A model generated the notes under the pieces. The model did not search any database and was not told where the DNA came from. It saw only the letters and a list, made by a program, of their open reading frames with translations. A program made the position numbers and the translations under genes. Positions 38,859 to 48,081 of a stretch of 64,000 nucleotides of DNA are shown in pieces (within the stretch, counting starts at the first letter, position 1; each line of letters begins with the position of its first letter). The DNA is taken from assembly GCA_016716125.1 (NCBI GenBank), contig JADJWZ010000005.1, positions 62,001 to 126,000 on the forward strand. The letters are read 5' to 3'. The stretch is from Ignavibacteria bacterium (GTDB taxonomy: Bacteria; Bacteroidota; Ignavibacteria; Tepidaquicellales; Tepidaquicellaceae).

Positions 38859-39086
38859 ATGGAGAAAGTATTATTATTATATTCAGAAATAAAATGTCCT
38901 GTCTGCGGTTTTGTAAAAAGGGAAAAGATGAGTGAAAACTCATGCGAGTGGTATTACGAATGCAGTAACTGTAAAGAAATCATAAAGCCGTTAAAAGGAG
39001 ACTGCTGTGTATTCTGCAGTTACGGATCAGTGAAATGTCCTCCTGTTCAGATCAGCGGAAAATGCTGCGGTGAAGAAAATGTTTAG
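38859..39086 (+). CDS. Small cysteine-rich protein with GDCCVFCSYG motif
   Basis: The 75-residue protein has two CxxC units (KCPVCGF, ECSNCKE) followed by GDCCVFCSYGSVKCPPVQ. I remember this last motif as a highly conserved signature of small uncharacterised bacterial proteins. The first part looks like a zinc ribbon. The nine to eleven cysteines suggest metal binding. It follows uvrC by 20 bases and is intact. No function is known to me. Confidence 0.7.
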   Translation: MEKVLLLYSEIKCPVCGFVKREKMSENSCEWYYECSNCKEIIKPLKGDCCVFCSYGSVKCPPVQISGKCCGEENV

Positions 39087-39132
39087 TTCAGTACAATTAC
39101 AAAATTAAATATAAGCATCAAATTATTTACAC

Positions 39133-39329
39133 ATGAGAAAAGGTAAGATCATCTTTTCGGTCATTATTGTTAATTGCCATATTCAGTATATGTGCGGTGA
39201 AAAGTAATAGAGATAATGTCGCCGCAGTATAATTCACTTAGAGACGGAAATCATATTACAATCCCGGAAATTTATCTGCCGGAAGATTTTAAGAGTCCAT
39301 CGTTTAATTTTAAAGAAGAAAAAAAATAA
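39133..39329 (+). CDS. Small exported peptide, frameshifted
   Basis: Three frames read in turn give one product. MRKGKIIFSVI runs into LLIAIFSICAVKSNRDNVA, a signal peptide and start, then YNSLRDGNHITIPEIYLPEDFKSPSFNFKEEKK with the stop at 39327-39329. Two shifts are needed, near 39167 and near 39226. The restored length is about 64 residues. It sits three bases before mscS. The function is unknown. The alternative is that only the last 37 codons, from an ATG at 39217, are real. Confidence 0.4.
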
Positions 39330-39332
39330 ATA

Positions 39333-40172
39333 ATGATTGATATACTAAACAAGGAATTAATAACTTCTGAATCCTATATAATAACCGTATGGAATTTGGT
39401 CCTTGTTGCATTTATTATTGTCTTTACGATTTTTGCAATAAAACTAATTTCAGTTGTTCTGAAAAGAACAATGACTTCGAAACACAAACTTGACGGAAGA
39501 CATCATTCCATAATTCAACTGATTAAATATATTGTGTGGGTAATAGCTTTAGTGTTCTGTCTTAAAGCGATTAAAGTAGACATAACATTTCTTATTGCAA
39601 GTTCGGCGGCGTTATTAGTCGGTATCGGTCTCGGATTACAGAATGTTTAAGGATTTTATCAGCGGAATTATTATTCTCATAGAAGGAACTATCAAGGTTG
39701 ATGATATAGTGGAAGTGGAGGAATAGTTGTGAAAATTCAGGAAATTTCATTAAGGACAGCTATAGCTATTTCAAGAGATGACAAAGTATTGATAATACCG
39801 AATCATAAATTTATAGAAGACAATGTAACGAACTGGACACACAATAATACGCCGACTCTTTTTAAACTCGAAGTTTCGGTGGACTATTCTTCCGATGTCA
39901 GGTTTGTTGAAAAGATACTTCTTGACTGCGCTAAAAATAATGATGACGTTTTAGACGACGACTTGTACTATCCTTTAATAAGATTTTCGGATTTCGGAGA
40001 TTCAGCGCTTTTGTTCACGATTATTTTCTGGAGCAATAATCTCCTAAGAATAGAAGGGACGAAAAGTAATTTAAGGTTTGATATATTTAAAGAGCTCGCG
40101 AAGAATAACATTGTAATACCATTTCCGCAGAGAGTTATTCACAAAGCAAATGCTATGTCAAAGGACGAATAA
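39333..40172 (+). CDS. mscS: Small-conductance mechanosensitive channel MscS family (two frameshifts)
   Basis: The N-terminal part has three membrane helices (about 15-40, 65-80 and the pore helix). The pore helix motif is ASSAALLVGIGLGLQNV. The second part continues with the beta domain IILIEGTIKVDDIVEVEG and the TAIAISRDDKVLIIPNHKFIEDNVTNW motif, then the alpha/beta cytosolic cage domain. Breaks: two T missing after QNV (39646-39648) and one G missing at 39720-39721. The restored product is 280 residues, normal for this family. It opens under membrane tension to release solutes on hypo-osmotic shock. Confidence 0.9.
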
Positions 40173-40200
40173 ATTTTTTAATCTCATAAATCCTTTTAAT

Positions 40201-40979
40201 ATGTTTCTGAAAATTCTGATATTGATCATAATTGTTTTTCTTTCGGGATTGACCGGATCAACAAAGTACTTTACAAAGATGCATTCGAAGAAAACAATGT
40301 CAGGACGGCTGAGCAGGATACTGACAAATCTGCCGGTAAAAATATCGCAGTTGAAAATTCCGATACGGCGCTCAGATTAATTGAAGGACTGATAAAAATA
40401 AATTCAACAGAAAGATCCTTCAGAGACTGCAATAATCCCGACTCATTGTATTATATAAATGATGAAACGGGAGCTCTGTCCGCAAATTATAAAAAATTAT
40501 TTCCTACTGAAAATATATACGCTTCCGCATTCGCTTCTGTAAAGGGATACACAAGCGACTCTGTAAACATTAATGCGCGGAATCCGGAAAAATATTTCAA
40601 AATATTGATCATAAAGGAAGTAATATCTGTGGAAGGAAAAAACTTCAGGAATACCTGCATTCCCTATGACTTCTGGTGTCTGGGTAACGAACCAAACTGG
40701 TCACTTCAAATCTCGAAAAGCGAAAACATGATGGAGCTCTTCATTCCTTCGGAAAACAAGTCGTATTTCTTTTTTTATAACGACCCGAAAGAAGAAGACG
40801 GTATGATAAAATATTTCGGTTACAATAATATTCAAAGGACTACTCTGAACATATCTGTTAAAAAAGAAAACTGCTCCGATAATATGTCTGATAAAACTTA
40901 TGAGTACAGTGTTTCGATAGCTCTGAATGACAGCAAAAAATTTTCCGGCTGCGCTATTAAGGGCAATTTCGTAAAATAA
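40201..40979 (+). CDS. Exported COG3650-like protein (one frameshift)
   Basis: ATG at 40201 opens with a strong signal peptide (MFLKILILIIIVFLSGLTG). The frame breaks after GST. One missing A in the run 40263-40265 restores KVLYKDAFEENNVRTAEQD and then the long remaining frame (259 residues in all). The C-terminal domain contains FWCLGNEPNWSLQIS, which matches the CxGxEPxW start of COG3650-type small lipoprotein domains of unknown function. It is 10 bases upstream of the dioxygenase-like gene and probably shares its transcript. Confidence 0.6.
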
Positions 40980-40989
40980 ATTCTGACTT

Positions 40990-41617
40990 ATGAAAACAAT
41001 ATTTATATTATTTGCTTTGTTAAATTTTTTCTGCGTAAATAAATTTGATAAACCGGGAAATGAATACTCAGGTAAATCTGCTAAAGATACCTGTGACAGT
41101 CCGGACGCTGATATCGGCTGTAATTTTATAAACGCACCTTCTAATCCCGGAAACGAAATGCTGATCTATAAAGAAAATGAACCCGGACAAAGGATCAGAA
41201 TCGAAGGCCGTATATTTAAATCAGACAGCATAACTCCTTATCCCGGAATTTTAATTTACGCATATCATACTGATGCAGGCGGCTTATATTCCAAAAGCGG
41301 AAGTGAAACGGGATCTCCAAAAATGGCAAGGCAGACTGCACGGCTGGTGCATGACGGATAAAGAAGGTAAGTATTATATAAATACAGTAAGACCGGGAAA
41401 ATATCCTGAAGGCGATTTCCCCGCTCATATTCACTGGGCTTTGAAGGAACCTAACGGAAAAATGCAGTACCTGAATGACTTTGTTTTTTCCGATGATAAA
41501 GACGTGAATGAAGATTATCTCGCCAAACTATATTACAAAGGAGATGCAGGCGTGATCACATTAAGGGAATCCGGTTCCGGATTTAAGAAAGGGACCAGAG
41601 TTACTGTTTTAAATTAA
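40990..41617 (+). CDS. Exported intradiol ring-cleavage dioxygenase family protein (one frameshift)
   Basis: After an N-terminal hydrophobic signal (MKTIFILFALLNFFC) the sequence shows the intradiol dioxygenase core. PYPGILIYAYHTDAGGLYS supplies the first Tyr ligand, VRPGKYP the second, and PAHIHW the two His, so all four iron ligands are present. One extra A in the run 41319-41323 breaks the frame at SPK-WQGRLHGWCMTD. Removing it gives 208 residues. Known relatives cleave catechols or protocatechuate in the cytoplasm. Exported homologues are mostly uncharacterised, so the substrate is open. Confidence 0.75.
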
Positions 41618-41637
41618 AAAAATTTCAAAGATCTTTT

Positions 41638-42868
41638 TTAAATTACAAACAACCCGTCTTTAATTATCTGATGCTCTATTCCGTCATAATCTGTTGCTTT
41701 TACATTTATAAATTCTGATCCGATCATAAAGTCAGTATGAACAACGGATTCGTTGCATTTATTTAATTTCATATCTGCAGGAGTAATGATCTCATCCTTA
41801 TTTGAAAAACACATCGGAATACCTCTTCCCAGAGCGATGTGGCAGGCTGCATTTTCATCATACAGAATACTGTTTAAGATCAAACCGGATTTGTAGACTT
41901 GGAATTAATATCAACCAGCGCAACCTCACCGAGATATGAAGCGCCATCATCTATTTCAAAATATTTTTCAAGAATTTCCCTGTTATCATCTGTGCCGAAA
42001 TCAACAACTTTTCCGTCTTTAAACTCAAACCATATGCCGGTGAGTAAATTCTCAAGTACCTTCACAGGTTTCGTAACTTTTACTTTACCGTTTGTCCGGC
42101 TGAAATCAGGACATGTAAATACTTCTTCAGTAGGTAAATTCGGAATGAATTCTCTTCCGTTCTGAGCCTTTACCAATCCGCCTCTCCATACTGCATTCGG
42201 AGTAAGACCGATCTCGAGATCGGTATCGGGACCTGTGAAGACAAGCTTGTCAATTTTCAGACCCGTAAGATTTCCTCTTTTGACAAGTTTTTTCCCCAGA
42301 TTTTTCCACTCCTTTACCGGGTTTGGCTTGTCTAGCCTGAGAATTTTGGTGAGACTTTCCCATAGTTTATTTTCGAGTTCGCTGTACGGCTCTGAGTCAA
42401 AAACTTTCGCAGCCCAGTTCAATCCCGGAGCGGCAACTATACACCATGCAATCTTTGCCGATGCAATTGCTTTAGACATTGCCTTTAGCGCGCTCTGTTC
42501 GTTTTTTGTTATAGTGCTCAGAATATTTGCATCAAGCGATTTCAGCACATTAATTTCCTCAAGGTTATCAATCCTTATAAAAGCCCAGTCATTTGCAATT
42601 TGTTCAAAACCTCTGCTTATAGGATAGTTCGGCATAAAATTAATATTTGCCGCTTTCTTTGCATGGTCAACACGGCTTCTTGTAAGTTCATTTGAATTAA
42701 AAATTATATCAACATAACCTGCTCCGTATTCATAAGCTGTATCTGCAAGCATCAGTGCGAAATCCGCATTTCTGATCCCGCAACCTATGCAAGATTTTGT
42801 CCTTCATATAAATTGACACCCGCTTTTACTATCAATTCGCAGTATTTTTTTAAATCTTCTTTTTCCAT
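41638..42868 (-). CDS. M29-family aminopeptidase (AmpS/AmpT type), two frameshifts
   Basis: The product starts MEKEDLKKYCELIVKAGVNL, continues through ALMLADTAYEYGAGYVDI and reaches the metal-binding C-terminal half. The expected ligands are in EVFTCPDF (Glu), YLGEVALVD (Glu), ACHIALG (His) and VVHTDFMIG (His, Asp). One base is missing at 42791-42792 and one near 41898. Restored length is 410 residues, the normal size of these cobalt/zinc aminopeptidases. It is cytoplasmic and releases N-terminal amino acids from peptides. It is convergent with the dioxygenase-like gene. Confidence 0.9.
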
Positions 42869-43010
42869 TTTTTAATCGGTTTTATTATTTTTACAAGTTA
42901 ACTAAATTGATTTTTAATTTTTAATTCAATCTTATTTTCCCGGGAAAAATTTTTCAGAATATAAAACTGATTAGTCTTATGATTTGTAATATCTTACGTA
43001 TGAATTTAAC

Positions 43011-43808
43011 GTGAAAAAAATAATAACACTTTCAGATAAAAAAGTTATAGAATCTTTCTTCAGAAAAAACACCTGCCTGAATATTTATCCGATCGGGGAC
43101 CTTGATGAATTCTTTTTTAAGCATACAAAATGGTATGCTCTTACAGAAAAAACAGGTGAAAATAAAATTCTTGAAATTGCATTTCTTTATACCGGCACGG
43201 ATCTTCCCGTACTGCTTGCAGTCTGTGACGGCGATTTAAAAAATATGAAGGAACTGCTTAAAGAAATTTCAGCTGAACTTCCGGATAAGATTTATGCTCA
43301 TCTTTCGCCCGGTCTGGAAATAATTTTTTCAAATGAATACAAGGCTGAGGATTTCGGCAGACATTATAAAATGTGTTTAGTGAAAAATAATTTTCAGGAA
43401 ATGAGTGAAAGGGATAACATAAGAAGTTTAATGTCTGAAGACATTGAAGAGATTCAGAAATTTTATGCGGATGCTTATCCGGGAAACTGGTTTGATATGA
43501 GAATGCTTGAGACCGGAAAATATTTCGGATATTATTCTGACGGTAAATTAACCGGAGCTGCGGGAATACATGTATACTCACCGGAATTTAAAGTTGCCGC
43601 GCTTGGAAATATTACCACACATCCGTTTCACAGGGGAAAATCAATCTGCCGTAAACTGACTTCGGTACTATGCAGTGATCTTTTTGAAACAACTGATCAC
43701 ATCGGACTGAATGTCCATATCGATAATAAAGCTGCTATAGAGTGTTATATAAAAACCGGATTCAATATCACAGGCGAATATCATGAATACCTTTTTGAAA
43801 AAAAGTAA
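43011..43808 (+). CDS. GNAT-family N-acetyltransferase (GTG start)
   Basis: The 265-residue protein has an N-terminal half typical of two-domain GNAT proteins and a C-terminal acetyltransferase domain. The acetyl-CoA loop is ITTHPFHRGKSICRKL, with HRGKSIC filling the RxxGxG/A position, and the last strand is NKAAIECYIKTGF. The start is GTG at 43011, because the nearby ATG at 43000 is out of frame. The acceptor is unknown. It stands between the M29 and DUF302 genes without evident operon partners. Confidence 0.85.
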   Translation: MKKIITLSDKKVIESFFRKNTCLNIYPIGDLDEFFFKHTKWYALTEKTGENKILEIAFLYTGTDLPVLLAVCDGDLKNMKELLKEISAELPDKIYAHLSPGLEIIFSNEYKAEDFGRHYKMCLVKNNFQEMSERDNIRSLMSEDIEEIQKFYADAYPGNWFDMRMLETGKYFGYYSDGKLTGAAGIHVYSPEFKVAALGNITTHPFHRGKSICRKLTSVLCSDLFETTDHIGLNVHIDNKAAIECYIKTGFNITGEYHEYLFEKK

Positions 43809-43834
43809 GCCCGGATCAAACTGAAAACCGGCTG

Positions 43835-44230
43835 CTATACCTGCTCTATTACTTTCATAAGTTTATCTCTCACTTCGTTAGCAAGACTTCCGAGACTTTC
43901 ATTCTCAACTGCTGACATTGAAGCTACCGGATCTACAGCCGAAATTTCAATATCGCCGTTATCGGTTTCCCGCACTATTACATTACACGGCAGGAAAACT
44001 CCTATTTTATTTTCTGCAAGTATCGCTTTATGCGCAAAAGCGGGATTGCATGCGCCGAGGATCCTGTAATTGCTTATATCGGCGTCAATTTTTTTCTTTA
44101 GTGTATCTTTAACATCAATTTCGGTAAGCACTCCGAAACCTTCTTTTTTAAGCTCTTCGGTGACTTTTAAAACGGCGTCATCAAAGCCGGTGCCTGTAAG
44201 GGTTTTATCAAAGTGAATTTCCAATATCAT
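43835..44230 (-). CDS. DUF302 domain protein
   Basis: The 131-residue protein matches DUF302 over its whole length: FDDAVLKVTEELKKEGFGVLTEIDVKDTLKKK, then YRILGACNPAFAHKAI, LPCNVIVRE and DPVASM. The conserved ACNP and LPCNV cysteines are present. DUF302 proteins are small, soluble and uncharacterised, often near redox or metal genes. No signal peptide is seen. It is convergent with the GNAT gene and divergent from dps. Confidence 0.9.
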   Translation of the reverse strand: MILEIHFDKTLTGTGFDDAVLKVTEELKKEGFGVLTEIDVKDTLKKKIDADISNYRILGACNPAFAHKAILAENKIGVFLPCNVIVRETDNGDIEISAVDPVASMSAVENESLGSLANEVRDKLMKVIEQV

Positions 44231-44486
44231 TTATTTAAATTAATAAAAAGTGCCGGTATTTCCGGCTGAAGAATTTTGTAATTGCTTCATAAGTTCAGTG
44301 CGAATTAAAATCATTTAACTTTATTCCGCTGATTACATCCCAAAAATACTGATTTTGAAGGCTAATTTAAGTGCAATGCATGTACTCATTATTCTTCCAT
44401 GTTAATGAAGATTAATATTTGAGTTTATTTGCAGACATATATAATTTTAATTTATAACTCCATTTAATCTTAAGCAAAAAACCACC

Positions 44487-44963
44487 ATGAAAAATCTAAG
44501 CGCCATAGGACTCGACAGCAAAAAATCAAAAGAGCTCGCCGATAAGTTGAATGTACTGCTTGCAAACTATTCAGTATTTTATCAGAACACAAGAGGTTAT
44601 CACTGGAATATAAAAGGAGATAAATTCTTTGAACTTCATTTGAAATTCGAAGAGCTTTATAACAATCTTTTTCTAAAGATCGATGAGATCGCCGAAAGAA
44701 TTCTTACTGGGTTATTCACCCGGATCACCCGGCATTCAGTTTATTCGAAAGAATCAGAAATAAAAGAAAGCTCACAAGTATCCGACGGAATGAAGTCGGT
44801 TCAGAATATTCTTAGTTCTTTCAAAGTCTTGATCGGCATACAGAGAGAGCTTCTTGACTTATCAGATGAAGCCGGAGATGAAGGCACGAATGCGCTTATG
44901 AGTGATTATATAAGAGAGCAGGAAAAACTGGTCTGGATGTATTCGTCTTTTCTGAATAAATAA
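44487..44963 (+). CDS. dps: Dps-like ferritin
   Basis: The 158-residue protein has the Dps intersubunit ferroxidase ligands with exact spacing: His39, His51, Asp66 and Glu70 (YHWNIKGDKFFELH, KIDEIAERI). It stores iron in a dodecamer, uses hydrogen peroxide as oxidant and protects DNA. The N-terminal tail has few Lys, so DNA binding is uncertain. It is monocistronic with a 256-base upstream region in which I could not fix a promoter. Confidence 0.92.
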   Translation: MKNLSAIGLDSKKSKELADKLNVLLANYSVFYQNTRGYHWNIKGDKFFELHLKFEELYNNLFLKIDEIAERILTGLFTRITRHSVYSKESEIKESSQVSDGMKSVQNILSSFKVLIGIQRELLDLSDEAGDEGTNALMSDYIREQEKLVWMYSSFLNK

Positions 44964-45208
44964 ATTTTTTCTTTCACTGCTTTTTTAAATTTGCAAGTCA
45001 TAGTAAACACCCATTCAGCAGGTGAGTCCGGAGTTTTATCCGGTGGTCTGACATTATCCGAAGATTCAAAATCTTTCCACTTTAGCTGATCGTTGACTCC
45101 GTATGGAACTAAGCTGACAATTCCTTTAGACGGTTCAACTCTTATTTCAAAGAAGCTCTGAAAAATCTGCCGGTCGCCGGGTTCTTTTGTCCGGTCCTCT
45201 TCCGCATT
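44964..45208 (-). pseudogene. Probable gene remnant
   Basis: On the minus strand a frame stays open from 45208 down to 44906 (101 codons, running into dps) but has no start codon near its upper end. Its peptide looks like real protein (IFQSFFEIRVEPSKGIVSLVPYG, RPPDKTPDSPAEWVF), not random translation. A stop (45209-45211) lies just upstream, and 45212-45439 shows no continuation. I read it as the 3' part of a decayed or frameshifted gene. The family is not recognised. The remaining bases up to 45439 hold nothing clear. Confidence 0.35.
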
Positions 45209-45439
45209 TCAAAAAACTTTAAATTAAAAGACAATATACTTTTAAGTTTGGGCTGAAATTTATTTAAAATAAAATTCACTTAATAAAATAATATACTGCT
45301 TTGATATTTTTTATCAGAATATTTAACTTTGATGCGGTTCGTAAGCATCTTAAAGCGACCCGGAATTTTAAAAATGATTTATAGGAAATAATGTAACGGC
45401 GAATATTTTTCAGAACGGAATATTAACTTAAATGAAAAT

Positions 45440-47269
45440 ATGAAATTAACAGAAGAACAAAAAGCTATCATCAGCTCAACAGGCAATATAAAGATCAATG
45501 CCGTCGCGGGTTCAGGCAAGACCACAACAATCATTGAATATGCAAAAACCCGTCCGCAGAGCAGCAGAATTCTTTATCTCGCATTTAACAGATCAGTAAG
45601 AAATGAAGCGGTAAAGAAATTTGCAGAAAAGGGACTTCAAAATGTTAAAGTGGAAACCGCTCACTCGCTTGCTTTCAGGCAGATCGTATATAAATACAAT
45701 TACAAAGTCCGCGCTCTCGGATTCAAATCTCACGACGTAATAGAAATACTCCGGCTTAAAAGTCCGGGAGAGCAGCACGGTGAATTTATTGCGGCAAATC
45801 ACATTCTTAAATTCCTTTCCTACTTCTGTAACAGCACCGTTAAAAAAGTCAGTGAGCTGAATTACAAGGAAACAGTTTCCGATAAAGAAGCAATGACCTT
45901 TGTGATGAAACATTATGGATTCATTGAGAATCATACAAGACTTCTTCTTGCGAAGATGAATAATTCGGAGATTGAGATTACGCATGATTTTTATTTGAAA
46001 AAATTTCAGCTGTCTGAACCGAAGCTCGAATTTGATTATATACTTTTTGACGAAGGGCAGGATGCTTCAGCTGTAATGCTTGACGTTTTTATGAAACAGG
46101 ATGCTGTGAAAGTCATTGTCGGCGATACGCATCAGCAGATTTACGGATGGAGATACGCTGTAAATTCTCTTGAGAAAACGGACTTCACAACATACGGACT
46201 TACGAAGAGTTTTCGATTCGGACAGGACATTGCTGATCTGGCTATGTCAGTACTGAAAAGAAAGGATCTTCTGAAATCATTTACGAATACGCCGATATCC
46301 GGTGAGAAAGCAGCAGCAGATGATGATCGCGGCAAAGTAACTGCAATATTAGGAAGAACAAATCTCGGTCTTCTGATAAAAGCGATAGAAACAGTAACTG
46401 AAAATAATAAATACAAACGGCTGTACTTCGAAGGTAATATAAATTCTTATACATATGCCGATGAAGGAGCATCGCTCTATGATGTGCTGCATTTATATAA
46501 CGGAAAGAGAAAACTTATCAGAGACAAGCTTTTAAAAACGATGAAAAGCATGAGCGAGCTGCATCAGTATATTGAAAAGACGGAAGATATGCAGCTGTCA
46601 ATGCTTGTCGAAATAGTAAAGAAGTACGGCAACGAACTTCCGAAAATAATCAGAAGAATTAAAGCAATGCATGTAAACGATGATGAAAAAGATACTGCCG
46701 AAATTATTTTTTCGACCATTCACAGATGCAAGGGAATGGAGTACGATGATGTCCGGCTTGTAAATGATTTTATGACAGAGGAAAAAATTGCGGAGAAAGC
46801 AAATGAATTAAAATCGGAAGGGTTAAGTTCGTCAAAGCTGAATGAAGAAATAAATTTACTTTATGTAGCAGTTACAAGAACAAGGAAGAAACTAACAATT
46901 CACGAATGTCTGGTCCCAAAAGGTTTTAAGGAATCTCCTGACATTTTTATTATAAAGCCTGATCTTAAGAAAAGTAATAACAGTAATAAGGATAAATACA
47001 AAGACGGTAAAATCCCATTTGAAAAACCGGATTTCGGTGAATTTTCTGATGATCATAATAATTCGATTCATAATGTGAAATCATTTGACAGGATCAGGGA
47101 GAGACACCGTTCTGCATATCTGCCCTGGTCTAAGAAGCTTGATAATGAACTCAGGGAAATGTACAGCAGGGGTGAAGCGATCGAAACCATTGCAAAGAAA
47201 TCCGGAAGGACTAAAGGCGCAATAAGATCGAGAATATTGAAACTAGAGCTGGATGAAAATATCGGCTGA
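45440..47269 (+). CDS. UvrD/Fbh1-like superfamily 1 helicase with C-terminal helix-turn-helix domain
   Basis: The 609-residue protein has the SF1A motifs: Q-motif LTEEQKAI, Walker A AGSGKTT (23-29), YLAFNRSVRNEA, TAHSLA, Walker B FDEGQDAS, GDTHQQIYGWRYA, FSTIHRCKGMEYDDV and LLYVAVTRTRKKL. All key residues are kept, so it should be an active 3' to 5' DNA helicase. After a linker (about 510-550) the end forms a Myb/SANT-like DNA-binding unit: PWSKKLDNELREMYSRGEAIETIAKKSGRTKGAIRSRI. This architecture fits recombination control, as in Fbh1-type helicases. No nuclease or partner gene is adjacent, which argues against a defence operon. Confidence 0.85.
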   Translation: MKLTEEQKAIISSTGNIKINAVAGSGKTTTIIEYAKTRPQSSRILYLAFNRSVRNEAVKKFAEKGLQNVKVETAHSLAFRQIVYKYNYKVRALGFKSHDVIEILRLKSPGEQHGEFIAANHILKFLSYFCNSTVKKVSELNYKETVSDKEAMTFVMKHYGFIENHTRLLLAKMNNSEIEITHDFYLKKFQLSEPKLEFDYILFDEGQDASAVMLDVFMKQDAVKVIVGDTHQQIYGWRYAVNSLEKTDFTTYGLTKSFRFGQDIADLAMSVLKRKDLLKSFTNTPISGEKAAADDDRGKVTAILGRTNLGLLIKAIETVTENNKYKRLYFEGNINSYTYADEGASLYDVLHLYNGKRKLIRDKLLKTMKSMSELHQYIEKTEDMQLSMLVEIVKKYGNELPKIIRRIKAMHVNDDEKDTAEIIFSTIHRCKGMEYDDVRLVNDFMTEEKIAEKANELKSEGLSSSKLNEEINLLYVAVTRTRKKLTIHECLVPKGFKESPDIFIIKPDLKKSNNSNKDKYKDGKIPFEKPDFGEFSDDHNNSIHNVKSFDRIRERHRSAYLPWSKKLDNELREMYSRGEAIETIAKKSGRTKGAIRSRILKLELDENIG

Positions 47270-47369
47270 AGTTTTTACCGGTTTGAAAATGCAATTCCGT
47301 TCAGGCAAGTTTCATTTAAACAAAAGAGATAACTAAGAACATTCAATAAAACTATTTTTAATAATTCAT

Positions 47370-48002
47370 ATGGATCCAAAAAAAGCTTATGATCTCTGGG
47401 CGAATCAATACGACACTGATTTTAATAAGACAAGAGATCTTGAAAGAATAGCGCTCAGAAACGAACTGGACAATATTAACTTTGAAACATGTCTCGAGAT
47501 CGGATGCGGTACGGGAAAGAATACTGAATGGTTTGTAAAGCGCGCAAAGAAAATTACGGCAGTTGATATATCTGCGGGAATGCTTGAGAAAGCGAAGCGG
47601 AAAATAAATTCCCCGAAAGTAAATTTTCTGAATTTGGATATTAAGAAGGAATGGAAATTTGTTACGCAAAAATATGATCTTGTCAGCTTTAGTCTAGTGC
47701 TGGAACATATAGAAGATCTTGATCATGTATTTAAAGAATCTGCGAATGCATTAAATCCCGGCGGTTACCTTTTTGCAGGAGAGCTGCATCCATACAGGCA
47801 GTATAACGGAACGAAAGCAGGATTTGAATCCGAAGAAGGAATGAAAATGGTAACCTGTTTTAATCATAACATTACAGACTTTATAATACCGGCAAAAAAG
47901 TATGGGCTGAAAATTACGGAAGTAAATGAATATTTTGATAATGAAGACAGGACACTTGTACCGAGGATATTAACGATACTGTTCCGGAAATACACGGAGT
48001 AA
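47370..48002 (+). CDS. Class I SAM-dependent methyltransferase
   Basis: The 210-residue protein has motif I LEIGCGTGKNT (about 38-48), the acidic residue after strand 2 in ITAVDISAGMLEKAK, and LVSFSLVLEHIEDL (motif of strand 4). The fold is the UbiE/BioC-like Methyltransf_11/25 type. The C-terminal half (AGELHPYRQYNGTKAGFE) resembles small-molecule methyltransferases, but the substrate cannot be named. It is monocistronic and ends at the shared terminator at 48055-48079. Confidence 0.88.
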   Translation: MDPKKAYDLWANQYDTDFNKTRDLERIALRNELDNINFETCLEIGCGTGKNTEWFVKRAKKITAVDISAGMLEKAKRKINSPKVNFLNLDIKKEWKFVTQKYDLVSFSLVLEHIEDLDHVFKESANALNPGGYLFAGELHPYRQYNGTKAGFESEEGMKMVTCFNHNITDFIIPAKKYGLKITEVNEYFDNEDRTLVPRILTILFRKYTE

Positions 48003-48054
48003 AAGAATTTAAAATTCCGGAAAAGTTATTTATGGTAAAACTAAAAATTATAAA

Positions 48055-48079
48055 CCGGTAACCATTTAAAAGTTACCGG
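48055..48079. terminator. Bidirectional terminator between convergent genes
   Basis: CCGGTAAC (48055-48062) pairs with GTTACCGG (48072-48079). T-rich sequence follows on the minus strand (TTTATAATTTTTAG), and ATTATTTT on the plus strand. It serves the methyltransferase and the adhesin gene at 48082. Confidence 0.65.
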
Positions 48080-48081
48080 AA

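Noticed and set aside
45440..47269. Defence system built on the SF1 helicase
   Set aside because: No nuclease, methyltransferase partner or other defence gene is adjacent; the methyltransferase at 47370 is of the small-molecule type.
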